64,000 nt of DNA, taken from positions 2,436,001 through 2,500,000 of the forward strand of contig CP051235.1 in NCBI GenBank assembly GCA_017794705.1. The letters run 5' to 3'. This DNA is from Devosia sp. (GTDB taxonomy: Bacteria; Pseudomonadota; Alphaproteobacteria; Rhizobiales; Devosiaceae). Below the pieces are notes generated by a model that worked only from the letters and a program-made list of their open reading frames with translations, did not search any database and was not told the origin of the DNA. Positions within the stretch are counted from its first letter, which is position 1. The number at the start of each line of letters is the position of its first letter. The position numbers and the translations under genes were made by a program. Below are positions 36,668 to 46,246 of the stretch, piece by piece.

Positions 36668-37168
36668 ATGAACCAGCATTTTGCCAAAGAAGTCGAGGTG
36701 GCGACCCCGGGTGACCGCGACGTAGTCGTTAAGCGCAAGTTCAATGCGCCGGTAGCGCTGGTCTGGCGCTGCTACACCGAACCCGCACTGATAAAGAAGT
36801 GGCTGCTCGGCCCGCCGGGCTGGAGCATGCCGGTCTGCGAAATGGACCTGAGGGTTGGGGGAACCTACACCTGGCGCTGGCGTAACGACGAGAGCGGCAA
36901 TGAATTTGGGTTCACCGGCACCTTCAAGGAAGTGGACGAGGGGCGCCGCATTGTTCATTCCGAACGGCCGGTCGACATCGACACGATGGGAGACGGCGAG
37001 TCGCACAATGTCGTGGAGTTCGTGCCCGTCGGCGACATGACCGAACTGGTGATGACCATGACTTATCCGTCGGCAGAAGTGCGGGAAATGGTGCTGGCCA
37101 CGGGCATGACGGACGGCATGGGCCAGAGCTTTAAACTTCTCGAGACGCTCTTGCTGGAAGTGCGGTGA
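36668..37168 (+). CDS. AHSA1/SRPBCC domain protein, copy 1
   Basis: 166-residue START-like (SRPBCC) domain protein. The opening VVVKRKFNAPVALVWRCYTEPALIKKWLLGPPGW and the segment VGGTYTWRW define the activator-of-Hsp90-like subfamily. Such domains bind small hydrophobic ligands. GGGAGG lies just before ATG 36668. It is a close paralog of the next gene, 45 bases downstream, and belongs to the ArsR operon. Confidence 0.9.
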   Translation: MNQHFAKEVEVATPGDRDVVVKRKFNAPVALVWRCYTEPALIKKWLLGPPGWSMPVCEMDLRVGGTYTWRWRNDESGNEFGFTGTFKEVDEGRRIVHSERPVDIDTMGDGESHNVVEFVPVGDMTELVMTMTYPSAEVREMVLATGMTDGMGQSFKLLETLLLEVR

Positions 37169-37212
37169 CCTGCCCGTTGATCCTTATTTCCTTCTAAACA
37201 AAGAGAAGTTTC

Positions 37213-37707
37213 ATGAGCGTGATTTTCAAACCCGAAGTCGAAGTGTCAACACCCGGCGATACTGACGTCGTCGTCAAGCGCAAGTTCAATGCGCCGGCTG
37301 AACTGGTCTGGCGGTGCTACACCGACCCGGCGCTGCTGCCGCGCTGGCTGGGCGGCTATCCCGGCTGGACCATGCCGGTGTGCGAAATGGACCTCAGGGT
37401 CGGCGGCACATACACTTGGCGGTGGCGCCATGACGAGCAGGACATGGAGTTCGGCTTCACCGGCACCTTCGAGGAAATCATCCCGAACCGGCTGATCGTT
37501 CATTCCGAGCGACCCGTCGATGTCGAGGAAATGGGCGATTCCCACAACGTCATCGAATTCGTGCCCCTCGGTGACATGACCGAATTGGTGATGACCATGA
37601 GTTATGCCAGCGCCGAGGTGCGCCAGTCGGTGCTCGACACGGGCATGACAGATGGAATGGGCGTCAGTTTCGATCGGCTCGATACGCTGTTGCTGGCGGT
37701 TGATTGA
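37213..37707 (+). CDS. AHSA1/SRPBCC domain protein, copy 2
   Basis: 164-residue paralog of the preceding gene. Shared segments include VVVKRKFNAP, LVWRCYT, MPVCEMDLRVGGTYTWRWR, IVHSERPVD and GDMTELVMTM, so the pair arose by tandem duplication. Differences cluster in the ligand-pocket loop (PRWLGGYPGW versus KKWLLGPPGW). The RBS is AGAGAAG-like. Last gene of the operon. Confidence 0.9.
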   Translation: MSVIFKPEVEVSTPGDTDVVVKRKFNAPAELVWRCYTDPALLPRWLGGYPGWTMPVCEMDLRVGGTYTWRWRHDEQDMEFGFTGTFEEIIPNRLIVHSERPVDVEEMGDSHNVIEFVPLGDMTELVMTMSYASAEVRQSVLDTGMTDGMGVSFDRLDTLLLAVD

Positions 37708-37729
37708 TCTATTGGAGGCCGCTTGCGGA

Positions 37730-38494
37730 TCAGGCGAATGTGATCCGGTAGTCTTCGATTGTCGGGTTGTTTGGACGGTCCAGCGCGCGAGGCAGTTCGG
37801 GGGGATGGCTCGTGTCGGCAGGGCTTTGGGTAAAGCTGACTTCGATCACCTCGGGGCATCCGCCCGAACCGATTTCTGCATAGTTGTTGCAATGCACGTG
37901 GGCCAAGTTGAGCCGGAAGTATTCGACGAAGTCGATGATTTTGGAGAGGTTGGCCTCCACGTCGTGGAACTCGATCGCAAGGCCGGTGATGTGCGGGGCA
38001 AATTCCACCAGCGTGTCGAGCAGATGATATTCGGAACCTTCAATATCGATTTTGAGAAAGGCCCTTTTGTCCGACCCCACAGCGTGCTTGTTGAGGACCT
38101 GCGCAAGTGTGATTTGACCCGGCGGATCATGGCGGCCCACCAGCAGTCGATGGTGCCGCCGGTCCAGCCGGAAAAAGCCGAGGTAACTGAAAAGCACCCG
38201 TGCCCGGTGCAGAGCGCATTTCAGTCTTGGCGGTGCCGCAATCGCGCGAAGCAGGCGGAAGAAATAGCGCCTGGTGCCGACGTTGCCGTCAAAGGCCTCG
38301 AGCGGCATCGGATTGATGTCGAGGCAATCGGCCTCGAATTTCCAACTGTCTCCGATTCCGAGCGAAACCAGGATGTCAGCCGCCGCGATTGACCGCTTGT
38401 CGACGACATAGCCGCCATCGAACTCTTCACCCAGGCGCACCAGCTGGTCAGTGGCGACCGGAACCAGTGCTTTGTCGATCCTGGCAGTCTGCAC
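37730..38494 (-). CDS. FkbM family methyltransferase
   Basis: 254-residue SAM-dependent methyltransferase of the FkbM type, which usually methylates hydroxyl groups of sugars, lipids or polyketides. The diagnostic core is LKIDIEGSEYHLLDTLVEF, followed by GLAIEFHDVE. The N-terminal part (VSLGIGDSWKFEADC) corresponds to the SAM-binding strand. GGGAGG precedes GTG 38494. It stands alone between an ArsR operon and secA, with no glycosyltransferase or capsule gene nearby. Confidence 0.85.
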   Translation of the reverse strand: MQTARIDKALVPVATDQLVRLGEEFDGGYVVDKRSIAAADILVSLGIGDSWKFEADCLDINPMPLEAFDGNVGTRRYFFRLLRAIAAPPRLKCALHRARVLFSYLGFFRLDRRHHRLLVGRHDPPGQITLAQVLNKHAVGSDKRAFLKIDIEGSEYHLLDTLVEFAPHITGLAIEFHDVEANLSKIIDFVEYFRLNLAHVHCNNYAEIGSGGCPEVIEVSFTQSPADTSHPPELPRALDRPNNPTIEDYRITFA

Positions 38495-38529
38495 GTCACC
38501 TCCCGTTGTGGCGCGGTGACGGACACTGC

Positions 38530-41217
38530 CTAGGCGTAAGCCCCGTGGCAGTGCTTGAACTTCTTGCCTGATCCGCAGGGACAGGGGTCGTTGCGGCGTG
38601 TTGTGCGCATCTGTTCTTCGGTCAGGGAGCCGGGTGCCGCTTCGGTACCATTGGAGGCGGCTTCGTTGCGGCCGGTCTGCGGGTCTATGTGCTGGGCTTG
38701 AAGCGCTGCGGGATCCGGGGTCTGCGGTTGCGGCGGGCGCACCTGGATATTGATGTGGGCCAGTTGCGAGGTCACCAGTTCGCGCAGGCTGTCGAGCAGC
38801 GTGTTGAACAGTTCATAGGCTTCCTGCTTGTACTCGTTGAGCGGATCGCGCTGGGCGAGGCCGCGCCAGCCAACAACCTTGGACAGGTGATCAAGCGTGA
38901 CCAGATGCTCGCGCCACAAACCATCAACCGAATTGAGCAGGATCTGTTTTTCGACCTGCCGCATGATTTCCGGGCTGTACTGGGCGGCCTTGGCGGCGAC
39001 CACATTGTCGGCCAGATCGGTAAGCCGTTCGCGCACGATCTCGGCGTCGATCCCGTCCTCCTCGGCCCATTTGGAGACCGGTGCTTCAACATTGAGGTAG
39101 GTTCGGGCAGCTTCCTCAAGCTGTTCGGTATTCCACTGTTCGGGATAGGAGCGCTCGGGAATGGCCTTTGAAACGATGTTTTCGATGACGTCGTGGCGCA
39201 TGGCGGCGACGGTGTCGGAGACGTTGTCGTCATCCATGAGTTCGAGACGCTGCTCGAAGATCACCTTGCGCTGATCGTTCATCACATCGTCGTACTTGAG
39301 GATGTTCTTGCGGATGTCGAAGTTGCGGCCCTCGACGCGTGCCTGGGCCCGTTCGATGGCCTTGGTCACCCATGGATGAGTGATGCTCTCGCCTTCTTCG
39401 AGACCGAGTGAACCGAGCATCTTGTCCATGCCTTCGACGGGGAAGATGCGCATCAGATCGTCCTGAAGCGACAAAAAGAACTTGGAAAGGCCGGGGTCGC
39501 CCTGACGGCCGGAACGGCCGCGCAACTGGTTGTCGATGCGGCGGCTTTCATGGCGCTCGGTGCCGATGACCATCAGGCCGCCCGCGGCCAGCGCCTCGGC
39601 TTTGTCGTTTTCAATGGCAGCTTCGATTTCAGCAACCTTTTTCTGGCGTGCTTCGCCCTCAAGCTCTCCCGCTTCATTGGCGATACGCATTTCGCGGTTG
39701 CCGCCAAGCTGAATGTCGGTGCCGCGGCCAGCCATGTTGGTGGCGATGGTCACGGCGCCGGGCATGCCAGCTTCGGCGATGATCTGGGCTTCCTGTTCGT
39801 GGTGACGGGCGTTCAGCACCTGGATATTCTTGACGCCGGCCTTCTTCAGGCGCGCGGCCAGGTCTTCGGACTTTTCGATCGACGTGGTGCCGACAAGCAC
39901 CGGCTGTCTGGCGTCCTGGCGTTCCTTGACCAGTTCGGCGATGGCGTTCACCTTTTCCTCAAAGGTGCGGAAAATGGCGTCGTCCTCATCAATGCGGGCC
40001 ACGTCGACATTGGTGGGGATGGAGACCACGTCCAGCCCGTAAATGTTGCCGAATTCCTCGGCCTCGGTCAGCGCCGTGCCGGTCATGCCCGCAAGTGTTT
40101 CATAAAGGCGGAAATAGTTCTGGAAGGTGATTGAGGCGAGGGTCTGGTTCTCGGCCTTGATGGTTACGCGTTCCTTGGCCTCAAGCGCCTGGTGCAGGCC
40201 TTCGGAGTAGCGGCGGCCGGACATCATGCGGCCGGTGAATTCGTCGATGATCACCACTTCGTCGTTGCGGACAATATAGTCCTTGTCGCGGGTGAACAGC
40301 TTGTGGGCGCGCAGGGCGCTGTTCAGGTGGTGGACCAGCGAGACGTTCTCAATGTCGTAGAGCGAGCCCTCTTTCATCTCGCCGTCTTCGATCAGTTTGG
40401 CTTCAAGCTTTTCGATGCCCTGATCGGTGAAGGTGGCGGCGCGGGTCTTTTCATCGAGTTCGAAATCGTCTTCCTCGAGCAGCGGCATGTATTTGTCGAT
40501 GCGGGTGTAGAGTTCGGAGCGGTCTTCGGCGGGTCCGGAGATGATCAGTGGCGTGCGGGCCTCGTCGATGAGGATTGAATCCACTTCGTCGACGATCGCG
40601 AAATGATGTCCACGCTGCACCATCTGGCGGCGCTGGTGTTTCATGTTGTCGCGCAGATAATCGAAGCCCAACTCATTGTTGGTGCCATAAGTAATGTCGC
40701 AGGCATAGGCGGCCTGCCGGTCAGGGTCGGTCATGCCGGGTACGATGGTGCCGACGCTCATGCCGAGGAAGTTGTAGACCTGGCCCATCCAGGCGGCATC
40801 GCGGGTGGCCAGGTAATCATTGACCGTGACCACGTGCACGCCCTTGCCGGACAGTGCGTTGAGATAGACGGCGAGGGTGGCGACCAGGGTCTTGCCTTCA
40901 CCGGTCTTCATCTCGGCGATGGAGCCGTCGTTCAGGACCATGCCGCCGATCAGCTGCACATCGAAATGCCTCAGACCGAGACTGCGTTTGGCGGCCTCAC
41001 GCACCGTGGCGAAGGCGGGAACCAGCAGGTCCTTCAGCGGTGTGCCGTTTTCGAGTTGCTGGCGGAATTCGGCGGTTCTGGACTTGATCTGGTCGTCGGT
41101 CAGTGCGGCGACTTCGGGTTCGAGCGCGTTGATCTGGTCGACCAGCGGCTGATAGCGTTTGACGCGCCGGTCATTGGCCGATCCGAAGATCTTGCGGGCG
41201 AGGTTGGCGACAACCAT
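38530..41217 (-). CDS. secA: Preprotein translocase ATPase SecA
   Basis: 895-residue motor ATPase that drives proteins through SecYEG. The Walker A loop is KTGEGKT (104-110), and [19 protein letters not shown] is the NBD1 Walker B region. The C-terminal zinc-binding motif [13 protein letters not shown] is intact, indicating SecB/ribosome interaction. ATG 41217 ([12 protein letters not shown]) follows AAGGAT at proper spacing and matches SecA N-termini; the frame open to 41238 is not used. It is divergent from the parvulin gene. Confidence 0.97.
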   Translation of the reverse strand: MVVANLARKIFGSANDRRVKRYQPLVDQINALEPEVAALTDDQIKSRTAEFRQQLENGTPLKDLLVPAFATVREAAKRSLGLRHFDVQLIGGMVLNDGSIAEMKTGEGKTLVATLAVYLNALSGKGVHVVTVNDYLATRDAAWMGQVYNFLGMSVGTIVPGMTDPDRQAAYACDITYGTNNELGFDYLRDNMKHQRRQMVQRGHHFAIVDEVDSILIDEARTPLIISGPAEDRSELYTRIDKYMPLLEEDDFELDEKTRAATFTDQGIEKLEAKLIEDGEMKEGSLYDIENVSLVHHLNSALRAHKLFTRDKDYIVRNDEVVIIDEFTGRMMSGRRYSEGLHQALEAKERVTIKAENQTLASITFQNYFRLYETLAGMTGTALTEAEEFGNIYGLDVVSIPTNVDVARIDEDDAIFRTFEEKVNAIAELVKERQDARQPVLVGTTSIEKSEDLAARLKKAGVKNIQVLNARHHEQEAQIIAEAGMPGAVTIATNMAGRGTDIQLGGNREMRIANEAGELEGEARQKKVAEIEAAIENDKAEALAAGGLMVIGTERHESRRIDNQLRGRSGRQGDPGLSKFFLSLQDDLMRIFPVEGMDKMLGSLGLEEGESITHPWVTKAIERAQARVEGRNFDIRKNILKYDDVMNDQRKVIFEQRLELMDDDNVSDTVAAMRHDVIENIVSKAIPERSYPEQWNTEQLEEAARTYLNVEAPVSKWAEEDGIDAEIVRERLTDLADNVVAAKAAQYSPEIMRQVEKQILLNSVDGLWREHLVTLDHLSKVVGWRGLAQRDPLNEYKQEAYELFNTLLDSLRELVTSQLAHINIQVRPPQPQTPDPAALQAQHIDPQTGRNEAASNGTEAAPGSLTEEQMRTTRRNDPCPCGSGKKFKHCHGAYA

Positions 41218-41425
41218 TTGTCTGAAATCCTTTTGCAAAACCGGCTGTTTTCAGCGGGCCGGCTTTCGCATTTTCCTGTTGCGGGCAGCAGCGCTCCCGG
41301 CGAGGCGGGAACAGGGGCGATTGGACATGTAAGAGCGGGGTCCAGACTTGTCAACGCTGGCAAAATGGTCCAAGGCTGGCCGCAATTGGCGTAGCGGGGC
41401 CGCCGTGAACATGGGAGACGATAAT

Positions 41426-42313
41426 ATGACTCACAATAATGGCGGACACCTGCGCGTGTTGGCTCTGGCCCTCGGACTGGCTCTTGGACTTTCAGCGCCT
41501 CTGGCTCTGGCACAGGACGAAACTGTCACGCCCGACACGGTTGTGGCCACGGTCAATGGTGAGAGCATCACCGAGGCCGATCTGGCGTTTGCCGCTGAGG
41601 ATCTTGCCGAGGATCTGGCCAATGTGCCGCCGGCGGAACGGCGCGGCTTTCTGCTCGGCGTGATGATCGACATGAAGGTCATGGCCAACGCGGCACGCGA
41701 AGCGGAGATGGACAGCAGCGAGACCTATCTTCGCCGCCTGTCCTATCTTGAAGATCGCGCGCTGCGCCGGGCCTATTTCGTTGACGGCGTGGCCGCCGGC
41801 ATCGACGAAGCGGCCATCCGTGCGCAGTATGATGAAATCGCTGCGGAAATGGCGGGTGAGGAACAGATTTCCGCGCGCCACATTCTGGTGGAGACCGAAG
41901 AAGAGGCACTTGAAGTGATCGCCGAACTCGAAGGCGGGGCGGACTTTGCCACAGTGGCGCAAGAGCGTTCGACGGGGCCGAGCGGCCCGAACGGGGGCGA
42001 ACTGGGCTATTTCGGCCCGGGCCAGATGGTGGCTCCGTTCGAGGAAGCTGCGTTCGCGCTTGAGGTGGGAGCCATTTCGGCGCCCGTGCAGACCCAGTTT
42101 GGCTGGCACGTGATCAAGGTGGACGACCGCCGTCCGGCCGCGCCGCCGCCGTTCGAGCAGATTGCCGCCCAGCTGCAGCAGCAGATGCTGGTAGAAGCCT
42201 TCCAGCAAGCGGTCTCCGACCTGCGCGAAGATGCCACCATCGAAATCCTCGATCCAAGCCTTCAGACCGAAGACCTGACCGAGGAAACACCGCTTCCCGA
42301 AACATCGGAATAG
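41426..42313 (+). CDS. Periplasmic parvulin-type peptidyl-prolyl isomerase
   Basis: 295-residue PpiC/SurA-like chaperone. A signal peptide (LALALGLALGLSAPLALAQ) precedes an N-terminal helical chaperone domain and a rotamase domain (about 150-245: EQISARHILVETEEEALEV, GPNGGELGYFGPGQMVAPFEEAAFAL, PVQTQFGWHVIKV). GGGAGA precedes ATG 41426. It assists folding of exported proteins, which fits its divergent pairing with secA. It is followed 11 bases later by argJ. Confidence 0.92.
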   Translation: MTHNNGGHLRVLALALGLALGLSAPLALAQDETVTPDTVVATVNGESITEADLAFAAEDLAEDLANVPPAERRGFLLGVMIDMKVMANAAREAEMDSSETYLRRLSYLEDRALRRAYFVDGVAAGIDEAAIRAQYDEIAAEMAGEEQISARHILVETEEEALEVIAELEGGADFATVAQERSTGPSGPNGGELGYFGPGQMVAPFEEAAFALEVGAISAPVQTQFGWHVIKVDDRRPAAPPPFEQIAAQLQQQMLVEAFQQAVSDLREDATIEILDPSLQTEDLTEETPLPETSE

Positions 42314-42324
42314 GTGATCGCTGA

Positions 42325-43557
42325 ATGAGCCTGGCCGTGTCGCCGCTGGCCCCCGAGCGCTTTCCGGACATGCCGGATGTGGCGGGAGTCGAGCTTTTCA
42401 CCGGAGCAACAGGCACCTACAAGGGCGGGCGGGACAATGTGCTGCTCGCCCGGTTCACGCCCGGCACGGCAGTGGCTGGTGTGCTCACCCGCTCCAGATG
42501 CGCGTCAGCGCCCATCGAATGGTGCCGGCAACACCTGCCCGGCGGCGTGGCGCGTGGGCTGGTGGTCAACGCCGGCAATGCCAACGCGTTCACCGGCATC
42601 AAGGGTGCGGTATCGACCCGCGCAGTGGCCGACCATGCCGCCGGACTGATTGGCTGTTCAGCCGACGAGATGTTTCTCGGCTCGACCGGGGTGATCGGGG
42701 AGCCGCTTGATCCTGCGCCGCTGATGCGGGTGCTGGACGGGATGGACCTTGCCCGGCCGAAGGGTCTTGAGGCGGCAGCCCGCACGATCATGACGACCGA
42801 CACGTTCGCCAAGGGCGCTATCCGAACGGTCGTACTCGACGGGCAGACGGTCACCATTGCCGGTATCGCCAAGGGTTCGGGGATGATCGCGCCGGACATG
42901 GCGACGATGCTGAGTTTCATCTTCACCGACGCGCCCGTGGCGGCACCTGTACTGCAGGCTTTGCTGAGCCGGCATATCGAAACCAGTTTCAACGCCATCA
43001 CCGTGGACAGCGATACCTCGACCTCCGACACCTGCCTGCTGTTTGCGACCGGCGCGGCGAACGGGGTTGCGCCGATCGCGAAACTTGATGATCCGCGAGC
43101 CGATGCATTCGGGGACGCGCTACACGAAGTGCTGCTGGACCTGGCGCTGCAGATTGTGCGCGATGGCGAGGGGGCGAACAAGTTCATCAAGGTCGAGGTG
43201 ACCGGCGCCGAAAGCGACAAGAGCGCGGCAATCATCGGCCGTTCGATTGCCAATTCGCCGCTCATCAAGACGGCCATTGCCGGCGAAGACGCCAACTGGG
43301 GCCGTGTGGTCATGGCGGTGGGCAAGGCCGGGGAACCGGCCGATCGGGACCGGCTCAGGATCAGTTTCGGGCCACATCTTGTTGCCGATCAAGGCGTGCG
43401 CAGCCCGGACTATTCAGAGGCTGATGTCAGCGCCTACATGAAGGGGCAGGAGCTTGAGATCAGCGTCGATCTCGGCCTCGGCAGCGGACAGGCGGTGATC
43501 TACACCTGCGACCTCACCCACGGCTATATCGCGATCAATGCCGACTATCGCAGCTGA
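42325..43557 (+). CDS. argJ: Bifunctional ornithine acetyltransferase/N-acetylglutamate synthase
   Basis: 410-residue ArgJ of arginine biosynthesis; it transfers acetyl from N-acetylornithine to glutamate. It is made as a precursor that self-cleaves at a conserved Ala-Thr bond, visible here as [14 protein letters not shown] with the nucleophile Thr194. It overlaps the mutT start by 20 bases and follows the parvulin gene closely, so the three genes appear co-transcribed. Confidence 0.96.
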   Translation: MSLAVSPLAPERFPDMPDVAGVELFTGATGTYKGGRDNVLLARFTPGTAVAGVLTRSRCASAPIEWCRQHLPGGVARGLVVNAGNANAFTGIKGAVSTRAVADHAAGLIGCSADEMFLGSTGVIGEPLDPAPLMRVLDGMDLARPKGLEAAARTIMTTDTFAKGAIRTVVLDGQTVTIAGIAKGSGMIAPDMATMLSFIFTDAPVAAPVLQALLSRHIETSFNAITVDSDTSTSDTCLLFATGAANGVAPIAKLDDPRADAFGDALHEVLLDLALQIVRDGEGANKFIKVEVTGAESDKSAAIIGRSIANSPLIKTAIAGEDANWGRVVMAVGKAGEPADRDRLRISFGPHLVADQGVRSPDYSEADVSAYMKGQELEISVDLGLGSGQAVIYTCDLTHGYIAINADYRS

Positions 43558-43963
43558 CGCGGCGCGGCCGCTTGTGCTGGTGGTGGCGTGTGCGCTGGTC
43601 GATCCCGACCGACGGGTGCTGATCGCCCAACGGCCCGATCACAAGTCGATGGGCGGGCTCTGGGAATTCCCGGGTGGAAAGGTCGAACCGGGCGAGACAC
43701 CGGAGGCCGCGATCATTCGCGAACTGCGCGAGGAACTGCGCGTCGACACCAAAGAAGCCTGTCTCGCACCGCTCAGTTTTGTCAGTCACGATTATGATTC
43801 TTTTCACTTGTTGATGCCACTTTACGTCTGCCGGAAATGGCAGGGTTCACCTCAGGCGCTGGAACATCAGGCGCTGAAATGGGTGAGGCCGCAAAAGCTG
43901 CGGGACTATCCCATGCCGCCGGCTGACGAGCCCCTGATCGCGCATTTGTGCGATTTGTTGTGA
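43538..43963 (+). CDS. mutT: MutT-type (deoxy)nucleoside triphosphate pyrophosphohydrolase
   Basis: 141-residue Nudix hydrolase of the MutT group, which removes 8-oxo-dGTP. The Nudix box is complete: [22 protein letters not shown]. The opening [32 protein letters not shown] is the typical MutT N-terminus. Its start codon lies inside the end of argJ, so translation is coupled. Confidence 0.93.
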   Translation: MPTIAADAARPLVLVVACALVDPDRRVLIAQRPDHKSMGGLWEFPGGKVEPGETPEAAIIRELREELRVDTKEACLAPLSFVSHDYDSFHLLMPLYVCRKWQGSPQALEHQALKWVRPQKLRDYPMPPADEPLIAHLCDLL

Positions 43964-43972
43964 GTGACGCGC

Positions 43973-44200
43973 ATGAAAATAGAGAGCCAGGTTAAAGCTC
44001 TTTTCAACCGCTTCGTGCGGGATGAAAGCGGTACGACCGCCATTGAATACAGTTTGATCGGCACGATCATCGGGATTGCCTGCGTGGCGATCTTCATCAG
44101 CGTCGGCGACAGCATGGTCAATCTTTTCGGCTCCGAGGACAGCGGTGCAAGCCCGGTGCTCGAGAGTGCCGCCGCAACCGCTGCGGGCGAAGAAGAGTAG
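43973..44200 (+). CDS. Flp family type IVb pilin
   Basis: 75-residue pilin of the Flp/Fap class. The processing and assembly segment is DESGTTAIEYSLIGTIIGI, where the prepilin peptidase usually cuts before the ESG-TTAIEY region. The tail is acidic and alanine-rich and longer than in many Flp pilins. No cpa/tad assembly genes are in the window, so it is an orphan here. ATG 43973 is preferred to GTG 43964. It lies nine bases after mutT. Confidence 0.85.
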   Translation: MKIESQVKALFNRFVRDESGTTAIEYSLIGTIIGIACVAIFISVGDSMVNLFGSEDSGASPVLESAAATAAGEEE

Positions 44201-44203
44201 GCC

Positions 44204-45064
44204 CTAACCGTCTGCGGACGGTTTCAGCACATCCTTGAGACTGACCTTGGCGCTGCCCGGCTTCAACGGCTTCTGCTGGCTTTCGTGCGGTGCCCAGCCA
44301 CTGATCCACACCAGTTCCAGCGTGGTCCGGACGCGCCCGTCCGGATCGCTGGCCGTTTCGGAATAGGCAGAGGCGGCGGCCTGCAGGTGCGTTGGGGTGA
44401 CGAGGCCGCTGCCCCCGGTCAGCGGGTTGCTGGCGCCAAGCGTCTTGATTTCAACCATCAGGTACATTGGAGATGCATAGCGCACCAGGTGGGTTTCGAT
44501 GTCGGCCACCGGTAGGGCAAAACCGGCGCCCTGCAACAAGGCACCAGCGTCGCGCGTACCGATGAAGGGGGCGACACGGGCGGCGGCGCCGTTGAGGTGT
44601 GCTGAATCTGCGGTCAGCCAGGCCCGCCGCAGTTCGTTGAACGAACTGCCGCCTATGAAGGCGGCCATGAACAGGCCATCGGCAAGCAGGTGGCGATGTA
44701 CGGCGCGCAGAAATCCGGGCACATCGTCGATGATCGCCAGATCGAACAGGGAAACGATCAGGTCGTAGTCCCTCCGGTCGAGCGCCAGATTCTCGGGATC
44801 GATCAGAGTTTCACCAGATTTCGCGACAAGGGTCGGTGCGTGCCTGAAGGACACGCGCGCGTCCGCCGAGCGAAGTTCTGACGGCAGGTGAGCGGTCTGC
44901 GGTGCAAGAATGAGCGCATTTTCGAAGGCCCGAGAAATCGTCGCCAGCCTTTGCGCGAGATCGTCCAGCACCATCCCGGTCACGAAATCCGGGCCGTCCT
45001 GCGGTCTGCTGCGAAGGTGTCTCGCCACGTTCTGCCGATTGAAGAGGGCCGGGGCGGGTGCCAT
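44204..45064 (-). CDS. Methyltransferase-domain protein (NDUFAF5/BioC-like)
   Basis: 286-residue protein resembling class I SAM methyltransferases of the NDUFAF5/BioC type. The later motifs are present (RRDYDLIVSLFDLAIIDDVPGFL; LLADGLFMAAFIGG), but motif I is degenerate: LILAPQTAHLP replaces the glycine-rich DLGCGTG loop. Catalysis is therefore in doubt. AGGAAA precedes ATG 45064. It is divergent from comF with about 100 bases between. Confidence 0.8.
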   Translation of the reverse strand: MAPAPALFNRQNVARHLRSRPQDGPDFVTGMVLDDLAQRLATISRAFENALILAPQTAHLPSELRSADARVSFRHAPTLVAKSGETLIDPENLALDRRDYDLIVSLFDLAIIDDVPGFLRAVHRHLLADGLFMAAFIGGSSFNELRRAWLTADSAHLNGAAARVAPFIGTRDAGALLQGAGFALPVADIETHLVRYASPMYLMVEIKTLGASNPLTGGSGLVTPTHLQAAASAYSETASDPDGRVRTTLELVWISGWAPHESQQKPLKPGSAKVSLKDVLKPSADG

Positions 45065-45168
45065 GGGGATTTTCCTGTCGTGTGGTTCGGCTTGCGGGGA
45101 GGCTTGGGCTCGGGTTGAATGAGGGCTTTTCGGCCAGGTCCAGACCTCATGCACATGCGCTGCGACTT

Positions 45169-45960
45169 ATGACCAGTGACAGCGAACCTGTCAAAGCTGC
45201 TTCGGGCATGATGCGCCGTCTTATGGCCGGGATTGGCCGCGGCGTGCTGGACCGGCTTTATCCGCCGGCCTGCCTCAGTTGCGGTGCGCATCTGGAAGCG
45301 GCGGATGGTCTTTGCGCCTCATGCTGGTCCCGTTTGCGGGTGATCTCGAATCCCCGATGCCCGGTGCTCGGCCTGCCGTTCGAGGCCGACCTCGGTCCGG
45401 ATGTGCTCAGCGCCGAAGCGATTGCCGATCCGCCACCGTTTCAGCGGGCGCGATCCGCAGTGGTCTACAATGACGTCGCGCGTACCCTTGTGTCGCAGTT
45501 CAAGTTCGGCGACCGGACGGAACTGGCGCGCTTCTGCGCCGGGCTGATGGTGCGCACCTGTGGCGAACTGCTGGAGCAAGACGCCATTCTGGCGCCGGTG
45601 CCGTTGCATCGTCGGCGGCAATGGCAGCGGCGCTACAATCAGTCAGCCCTGCTGGCCCGGGAGATCAGCCGTATCACCGGCCTGCGGCATGATCCTGTGC
45701 TGGTGCAGCGGTCGCGCCCGACCCGCCAGCAGGTCGGGCTCAGTCCGGCGCAGCGGCAGCGCAATGTACAGGGCGCCTTCACCGCTCATTCCGGGTTTCT
45801 GGAAAGGAGTGGCGGCAGGCGGATTGTCATTGTCGATGACGTTTTCACCACCGGGTCCACGGCCCGCGCCATGACGCACGCGCTCAGGCGGGCCGGGGCC
45901 GATCAGGTGGATGTGATCAGTTTTGCCCGTGTTGTACCGGGCGCGGATAGCCATATATAA
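45169..45960 (+). CDS. comF: ComF family amidophosphoribosyltransferase-like protein
   Basis: 263-residue ComF protein. A zinc-knuckle of two CxxC pairs (Cys35/38 and Cys49/52) is followed by a phosphoribosyltransferase domain with the PRPP loop IVIVDDVFTTGSTARA. Relatives act in DNA uptake or nucleotide metabolism. ATG 45169 is chosen; a start at 45058 would add leader that overlaps the divergent gene. It is followed by grxC after 30 bases. Confidence 0.92.
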   Translation: MTSDSEPVKAASGMMRRLMAGIGRGVLDRLYPPACLSCGAHLEAADGLCASCWSRLRVISNPRCPVLGLPFEADLGPDVLSAEAIADPPPFQRARSAVVYNDVARTLVSQFKFGDRTELARFCAGLMVRTCGELLEQDAILAPVPLHRRRQWQRRYNQSALLAREISRITGLRHDPVLVQRSRPTRQQVGLSPAQRQRNVQGAFTAHSGFLERSGGRRIVIVDDVFTTGSTARAMTHALRRAGADQVDVISFARVVPGADSHI

Positions 45961-45990
45961 GGGCAAACCGAATGACCGGAGTTTATCACG

Positions 45991-46245
45991 ATGGCCAGGA
46001 TTGAGATCTATACCACACCCACTTGCGGGTTCTGCATGGCGGCCAAGGCCCTGCTCCAGGGCAAGGATGCCGCTTACGAAGAGATCAGCGTTGTCGATCC
46101 CGACTTGCGCTCCAGGATGGTTGATCGGGCGCATGGCAGGCTGACCGTGCCGCAAATCTTCATCGACGGGCAGCATATCGGCGGCTTCGACGATCTGAGC
46201 GCGCTTGACCGCGCCGGCAAGCTCGACCCGCTTCTGGCGGTGTAG
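45991..46245 (+). CDS. grxC: Glutaredoxin 3
   Basis: 84-residue glutathione-dependent disulfide reductase. The active site is C12-G-F-C15, where many homologs carry CPYC or CGYC. The cis-proline segment TVPQIFIDGQHIGGFDDL is intact. It lies between comF and the nitrilase gene, an arrangement common in related genomes. Its stop codon is one base before the TTG start of the next gene. Confidence 0.94.
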   Translation: MARIEIYTTPTCGFCMAAKALLQGKDAAYEEISVVDPDLRSRMVDRAHGRLTVPQIFIDGQHIGGFDDLSALDRAGKLDPLLAV

Positions 46246-46246
46246 C

